DNA of 64,000 bases from positions 62,001 to 126,000 of the forward strand of contig CAIMFH010000082.1 of the NCBI GenBank assembly GCA_903840265.1, written 5' to 3'. This document shows, one piece after another, positions 59,512 to 64,000 of the stretch. The position numbers were made by a program, and so were the translations under genes. Source of the DNA: an uncultured Schlesneria sp. (GTDB taxonomy: Bacteria > Planctomycetota > Planctomycetia > Planctomycetales > Planctomycetaceae). How positions within the stretch are numbered: the stretch's first letter is position 1; each line of letters begins with the position of its first letter. The notes beneath the pieces are model-generated. The model worked only from the letters and a program-made list of their open reading frames with translations, had not been told where the DNA came from and did no database searches.

Positions 59512-62127
59512 ATGAAAACCGATGAACTGCGTGAAAAGTATCTGGAATTTTTCGAGTCCAAAGGTTGTGTCCGACGGCCTACAGATGTGCTTGTGCCAAA
59601 AGACGATCCAACGGTGTTGTTCACGCCGGCTGGAATGAACCAGTTCAAGAACCAGTTCCTGGGGATTGGACCGATCGACTTCGCCAAAGCGACGACTTGC
59701 CAAAAATGTCTGCGCACGGGCGATATCGGTAACGTTGGGGTGACCGCCTACCATCACACCTTCTTCGAGATGTTGGGAAATTTCTCATTCGGTGATTACT
59801 TCAAGAAAGAAGCGATTCACTGGGCCTGGGAATTTTTGACGACCAAGAAGTGGCTGGGTCTCGATCCGACGCGATTGACCGTCACTGTCTATCTTGATGA
59901 CGACGAAGCATTCAAGATCTGGAACGACGAAGTCAAACTCCCTGCGAACCGGATCACGCGCGAGGACGAAGGCGAAAACTTCTGGCCGGCGTCCGCTCCG
60001 TCGCAGGGCCCGGACGGCGTCTGTGGTCCGTGCAGCGAGATCTATTATCTGCCGCCCGGTGCTACGAAGACCGTTGAAATCTGGAACTTGGTTTTCACGC
60101 AATTCAATCGCGTCGGGAGCCCTCCGAACAACCTCCAACCGCTGCCTAAGAAGAACATCGATACGGGGATGGGATTGGAACGATGTGCCTCGACGTTGCA
60201 GGGTGTGCTCAGCAACTTTGAAATCGACATCCTTAAGCCCCTGTGCAAAGCGGCTGGCGAGATTGTCGGCGTGAACTATGAATACTCTGCTCCAGAAGGT
60301 CGCGCAGTGCGCCGAATCGCGGATCATGTCCGCGCCTGTTCGTTTGCTCTGCACGAAGGATGTGGTCCTGGTCCTGAAAAGGAGAACTACATCGTTCGCC
60401 TGTTGCTCCGTCGCGCCGCCATGGAAGGCTTCTTGCTCGGAAAGCAGGAGCCATTCCTCTATCAGTTGGTTCCGGCTGTTGCCGAAGCGATGAAGCAGCC
60501 CTACCCCGAATTCGGCAAGACGGTCGAAGCGGTCGCCAATGGGATTCTGGAAGAAGAGAAGCAGTTCCAGAAGGTCGTCGAAAGTGGGATCAGTCGATTC
60601 CGGAAGCTCGTCGATCAGGCCAAGAAGGAAGGCTCGCGTGTCATCTCGGGGGATGCGGCGTTCAACCTGCATCAGACCGACGGCTTCTTGATCGAATTGA
60701 CCGAGTCACTGGCCTCTAATGAAGGCCTGTCGGTTGATATGTCTCGGTTCAAGGAATGCAAAGACGAGCACAAGGAAACCAGTGGCCGCGGTGCGTTCGC
60801 CAATTCAGTCATGTCGGCAGGTCCGCTCGATACCCTGCGTAAGAGCGGGGGGACTCAGTTCCTGGGCTATGACGCCACCACGTCCGATTCCGAAGTATTG
60901 GGGATCATCGCCGACGGCCAGTTGGTGAAGTCCTTCGATAAATCGGATGCCCAATTGGGTGTCGTATTGAATCGGACTCCGTTCTACGGAGAGGCCGGGG
61001 GCCAGGTTGGCGATACCGGGAAGTTCACCGGCAAGAATTTCACGTTCGAAGTGCAAGACACTCAGCGCGACGGCGAACTGCTGGTCCATATCGGTCGCGT
61101 CACGAATGGCACAATCTCGGCCGGTGCTGAAGTCATGGCGACTGTCGATTCGACTCGTCGGGAAGGAATTCGCCGAGCTCATTCGGCCACGCACATTCTG
61201 CATCATGCCCTGCGGACATATCTCGGCGAGAACGCCACGCAGCGCGGTTCCAAAGTGCAGCAGGACGAATTGCGATTCGACTTCGCTCACGCGAAAGGTC
61301 TAACTCAGGATGAATTGCTGAAGATCGAAGACGAGATCAACGCTCGCATTTCCGAGGGCGCGGCGGTCTCGACGCGATTGATGCCAATCTCGGAGGCGAA
61401 ACAGCTTGGCGCGATGGCCTTATTCGGCGAGAAATATCCCGACAACGTTCGCGTGGTCAGTATGGGTGAATTCAGTCGCGAGTTGTGTGGAGGAATCCAC
61501 CTGAGCAATACCGGCCAAGTCGGGCTGTGCCGCTTGATTCGTGATGAACTGGTTGCGGCCGGAGTTCGACGTATCACCTGCTTCACCGGGCCGAAAGCCA
61601 TTGCTCGAATTCGCGAGACGGAAGCATTGGTGAAAGAAGCTGCTGCGCTGGTCAGGGCACAGCCGGATGAATTGCCTCGCAAGATTGAAGCACTGCAACA
61701 AGAACTGCGCGACGCCAAGAAAGAACTCTCCAAGTACACCGTCGCCTCTCTCGCCGATGCCGCTGCGCAATTGGTCGCGAAAGCAGAAACGATCGGTGGA
61801 GTGAAGCTGATCGTTCACAACGCTGCCGATTGCCCTCGGGATTCGTTGAAAGACTTCGTAGACCGCATCCGCGAAAAAGCCCCTTCGTGCGCGATCCTGC
61901 TGGGAATGGAACACGAAGGCAAAGTCGCGTTCATCTCTGCTGTCAGCAAAGATGTTCTGGTGTCCAAAGGCCTGAGTGCTTCTGACTGCGTGAAGACGGC
62001 CGCTAAGGTTTGCGGCGGCGGTGGCGGTGGCCGTCCGGAGCTGGCCGAAGCGGGTGGGAAAGATCCCGCCAAGCTCGCCGAGGCGCTTGAAGCGGGAGTC
62101 GCGTATTGTCGAGCGAAACTCGCGTAG
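59512..62127 (+). CDS. alaS: alanyl-tRNA synthetase
   Basis: 871 residues, the standard bacterial size. Class II catalytic core ([34 protein letters not shown]-type [28 protein letters not shown]), editing domain with [12 protein letters not shown] and [13 protein letters not shown] (zinc-binding His and Cys), and C-Ala domain with the [17 protein letters not shown] motif. It charges tRNA-Ala in the cytoplasm and edits mischarged Ser and Gly. Confidence 0.97.
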   Translation: MKTDELREKYLEFFESKGCVRRPTDVLVPKDDPTVLFTPAGMNQFKNQFLGIGPIDFAKATTCQKCLRTGDIGNVGVTAYHHTFFEMLGNFSFGDYFKKEAIHWAWEFLTTKKWLGLDPTRLTVTVYLDDDEAFKIWNDEVKLPANRITREDEGENFWPASAPSQGPDGVCGPCSEIYYLPPGATKTVEIWNLVFTQFNRVGSPPNNLQPLPKKNIDTGMGLERCASTLQGVLSNFEIDILKPLCKAAGEIVGVNYEYSAPEGRAVRRIADHVRACSFALHEGCGPGPEKENYIVRLLLRRAAMEGFLLGKQEPFLYQLVPAVAEAMKQPYPEFGKTVEAVANGILEEEKQFQKVVESGISRFRKLVDQAKKEGSRVISGDAAFNLHQTDGFLIELTESLASNEGLSVDMSRFKECKDEHKETSGRGAFANSVMSAGPLDTLRKSGGTQFLGYDATTSDSEVLGIIADGQLVKSFDKSDAQLGVVLNRTPFYGEAGGQVGDTGKFTGKNFTFEVQDTQRDGELLVHIGRVTNGTISAGAEVMATVDSTRREGIRRAHSATHILHHALRTYLGENATQRGSKVQQDELRFDFAHAKGLTQDELLKIEDEINARISEGAAVSTRLMPISEAKQLGAMALFGEKYPDNVRVVSMGEFSRELCGGIHLSNTGQVGLCRLIRDELVAAGVRRITCFTGPKAIARIRETEALVKEAAALVRAQPDELPRKIEALQQELRDAKKELSKYTVASLADAAAQLVAKAETIGGVKLIVHNAADCPRDSLKDFVDRIREKAPSCAILLGMEHEGKVAFISAVSKDVLVSKGLSASDCVKTAAKVCGGGGGGRPELAEAGGKDPAKLAEALEAGVAYCRAKLA

Positions 62128-62191
62128 CGGGTTGGTCGCGTTACGAGCCCGACAGGAGCGATTTTGAAGTTTGACAGTGCGGGAGTCATCC

Positions 62192-62638
62192 ATGCAGATT
62201 TGGGTCGATGGTGATGCCTGCCCTGCGGAGATTAAGGAACTTCTGTTTCGGGCCGCGATTCGAGTGAAGATGCGGCTGACTGTGGTCGCCAATCAGTCTC
62301 TGCGCATTCCGAAGTCGGAGTTCCTCTCGCTATTGGTCGTCACGTCCGGAGCTAATATCGCTGACAAGCAGATTGTTGAGTTGTTGCAGCCTGGCGACCT
62401 GGTCATCACTGCTGATATTCCGCTGGCAGCGCATGTCGTGCAGAAAGGGGGCATCGCGCTCGATCCGCGCGGGCATCGCTTCACCGAAGAAAATATCGGC
62501 GAACGCATCACGATGCGGAATCTGCTCGACGAGTTACGCGGCAGTGATCTGATCACTGGCGGCCCTGCCCCGTTCGGGCCCAAAGATAAGCAGGCCTTCG
62601 CAAACCAACTGGATCGGCTGCTGGCGAAACGATTGTAG
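62192..62638 (+). CDS. YaiI/YqxD (DUF188) family protein
   Basis: 148 residues. MQIWVDGDACPAEIKELLFR, VTSGANIADKQIVELLQPGD, DLVITADIPLAAHVVQKG and ALDPRGHRFTEENIGERITM are the family's conserved acidic motifs, resembling a PIN-like nuclease fold. No reaction is established. The start at 62192 has GGGAG six bases upstream. It lies 64 bp after alaS. Confidence 0.9.
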   Translation: MQIWVDGDACPAEIKELLFRAAIRVKMRLTVVANQSLRIPKSEFLSLLVVTSGANIADKQIVELLQPGDLVITADIPLAAHVVQKGGIALDPRGHRFTEENIGERITMRNLLDELRGSDLITGGPAPFGPKDKQAFANQLDRLLAKRL

Positions 62639-62723
62639 CAGATCAGAGTCGCTTTGTTCGTCTGGCCATATTGATTTCGTCTATCTCGTTTCGCTCGTCA
62701 CTCCACAAATACGCGAGCTCGTC

Positions 62724-63854
62724 ATGCACACCGATTTCGTCGCTGCCACTCAACGGTATGAAACTTGGCTGCGGTCTCAGGTTTCCGTAGTCGAGCCTGA
62801 ACTCGACTACAAACACCGCGAAATGGCATCGAAGAAAAGTGCGTTCCCCTTCTTTCGCGGAACTTATTATCGCTGGGCTGAGGTTTGGCCCTTCACCTGC
62901 GAAGGGTGCGCGTCGGCTCCTCGAACGCTGTCCGTCGGTGATCTGCATGTCGAAAACTTTGGAACGTGGCGCGATCGCGAAGGGCGCCTGGTCTGGGGCG
63001 TCAATGACCTCGACGAAGTCGAAGATTTACCGTTCACGAACGATCTGGTTCGCTTGGCCGCCAGTGCTATATTAGGGGCCGTCACGGGGAAGTTTCACTT
63101 AACCCTGAAGTCGATCTGTCGATCGATCTTGACGGGCTATGTGTTGCAATTGCGGAGCGGTGGACAACCATTCGTGCTGGAGGAAGTTCACCCGGAACTG
63201 CGAGCTTTGGCGATGCAGTCGGATCGTGAGCCGGTCAAATTCTGGAAGAAATTCAAGAAGGATCTGTCGAAGCCTACGTCGGAGCTTTCCGACGAGGTGA
63301 AGGTTGCTCTGCTGAAAGATCTGCCGGGAACGGATCATGACTGCCAGTTCCGTGCACGCTTGAAAGCCGGCATGGGCAGCCTGGGGAAACCTCGATTCGT
63401 GGCACTGACGGAATTCATGGGCAGCTTGGTGGCCCGCGAAGCCAAAGCCTTGACGCCTCCCTCGACCGCGTGCTTGGAGATAGGCAGTCAGAAGTCGCCT
63501 CGAATTAGCGATGTCTTGTCGCATGCCGTCCGCTGCACCGATCCAATCTACCGCGTCGACGGTTCATGGGTTGTGCGGAGACTGGCTCCGCGCTGTTCAA
63601 GGATCGAGTTGGACCAGTTGGACTGCGTCTCCGAGACCCTGATGTTCGCATCCATGGGTGCAGAGGCTGCCAACATTCACCTCGGTACACCTGGCATCAC
63701 AGAGCCCATCTTGAACTGGCTGAAGTCTCAAGACGGAAATTGGCTCGCCAATACCGCTGGCGCAATGATTGAAACGGTCATTCTCGACTGGAAGGTGTGG
63801 CGAAAAACCGACAAAGCGGCACCTGTTCATTCGCCAAAACCGCGACGAAAGTGA
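62724..63854 (+). CDS. DUF2252 family protein
   Basis: 376 residues. FPFFRGTYYRWAEVWPF, GDLHVENFGTWRDREGRLVW and GVNDLDEVEDLPFTNDLVRL are the conserved motifs of DUF2252, which has a kinase/phosphotransferase-like fold (HVENFG resembles an aminoglycoside-kinase Brenner motif). The substrate is unknown. It is the last complete gene in the window. Confidence 0.88.
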   Translation: MHTDFVAATQRYETWLRSQVSVVEPELDYKHREMASKKSAFPFFRGTYYRWAEVWPFTCEGCASAPRTLSVGDLHVENFGTWRDREGRLVWGVNDLDEVEDLPFTNDLVRLAASAILGAVTGKFHLTLKSICRSILTGYVLQLRSGGQPFVLEEVHPELRALAMQSDREPVKFWKKFKKDLSKPTSELSDEVKVALLKDLPGTDHDCQFRARLKAGMGSLGKPRFVALTEFMGSLVAREAKALTPPSTACLEIGSQKSPRISDVLSHAVRCTDPIYRVDGSWVVRRLAPRCSRIELDQLDCVSETLMFASMGAEAANIHLGTPGITEPILNWLKSQDGNWLANTAGAMIETVILDWKVWRKTDKAAPVHSPKPRRK

Positions 63855-63927
63855 TTTAGCCGGTGACAGTCGCGAAGTTTTCTGAATTGAGAATTCTGCC
63901 GGAGCGACGCTTAGCGCCGTTCGATGC

Positions 63928-64000
63928 TTACCCTAAAGACCAGCCTTTGCGGTATTCACGGCGAATAATCGAGTCGGCTTCCGGCGCGTTCGGACAACGT
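63928..64000 (-). CDS. possible 3' end of a gene entering from the right
   Basis: On the minus strand a frame is open from the edge to TAA at 63928-63930 and encodes EADSIIRREYRKGWSL plus Gly at its end. A second minus frame is also briefly open. Twenty-four codons are too few to prove coding. Confidence 0.25.
   Translation of the reverse strand, partial: RCPNAPEADSIIRREYRKGWSLG

Noticed and set aside
1-64000. tRNA, rRNA and riboswitch search by eye
   Set aside because: No cloverleaf with a GGTTCRA T-arm, rRNA core sequence or known riboswitch core was recognised. A covariance-model scan would be needed to exclude them.

Overview
The window reads as a chromosomal segment of a planctomycete (Planctomycetota, Planctomycetales-like). 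The evidence is family content, not a marker gene: two sets of paired PSD1-type cytochrome proteins and DUF1501 proteins, a DUF1559 prepilin-like protein with its small lipoprotein partner, a planctomycete-style ECF sigma/FecR-LamG module, a Ser/Thr kinase with an FHA domain, a Rho factor with a long Gly-rich insert, and genes that fit the bacterial tetrahydromethanopterin pathway. No rRNA or tRNA gene was seen.

Layout. 1-1257: the 5' end of a secreted protein gene and an inositol-monophosphatase gene, both on the minus strand. 1846-9199: a Tad/Flp-type pilus or secretion locus (prepilin peptidase, TadE, CpaB, TadG-like, CpaF, TadB, TadC) closed by a strong terminator; cpaF has a frameshifting deletion near its 5' end, and no secretin, pilin or TadZ gene is present. 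9249-12227: a very long pentapeptide-repeat protein and a small unknown. 12414-18644: a TPR/O-GlcNAc-transferase-like gene facing a DUF1501-PSD1 pair.

18744-22800 is the accessory part of the window. Decayed interspersed repeats come first, then a possible IS21-like terminal-repeat remnant, then an array of five related repeats of about 80 bp (19736-22135), all in one orientation and alternating with short, unrelated, same-strand genes. The two best copies can fold through inverted arms with two single-base bulges on one strand, which is the architecture of integron attC sites. I interpret it as an integrase-less cassette array. One cassette encodes a lipoprotein whose mature part is a stand-alone Hsp70 substrate-binding domain; another is broken by an in-frame amber codon.

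22823-31324: a PrsW-like membrane protease, a secretin-N-like (STN) protein, a divergent Hsp70 with a C-terminal zinc ribbon, an ECF sigma/anti-sigma pair and Rho. 32379-38366: a three-fold amidohydrolase fusion in which only the middle domain keeps the metal-binding HxH motif, then the lipoprotein/DUF1559 pair. 38821-46968: an ECF sigma, FecR-LamG, PSD1, DUF1501, TPR series on the plus strand. 46991-50152: a tail-anchored kinase and a thioredoxin-like protein. 50325-54770: a minus-strand operon SDR - DHPS-like - pabB - pabA, probably feeding p-aminobenzoate into a methanopterin-type cofactor. 55424-63854: housekeeping genes (ArsR-type regulator, carA, ndk, Deg-type protease, alaS, YaiI family, DUF2252).

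All coordinates, motifs and hairpins were read by eye. Family assignments rest on recognised motifs, with no database search.
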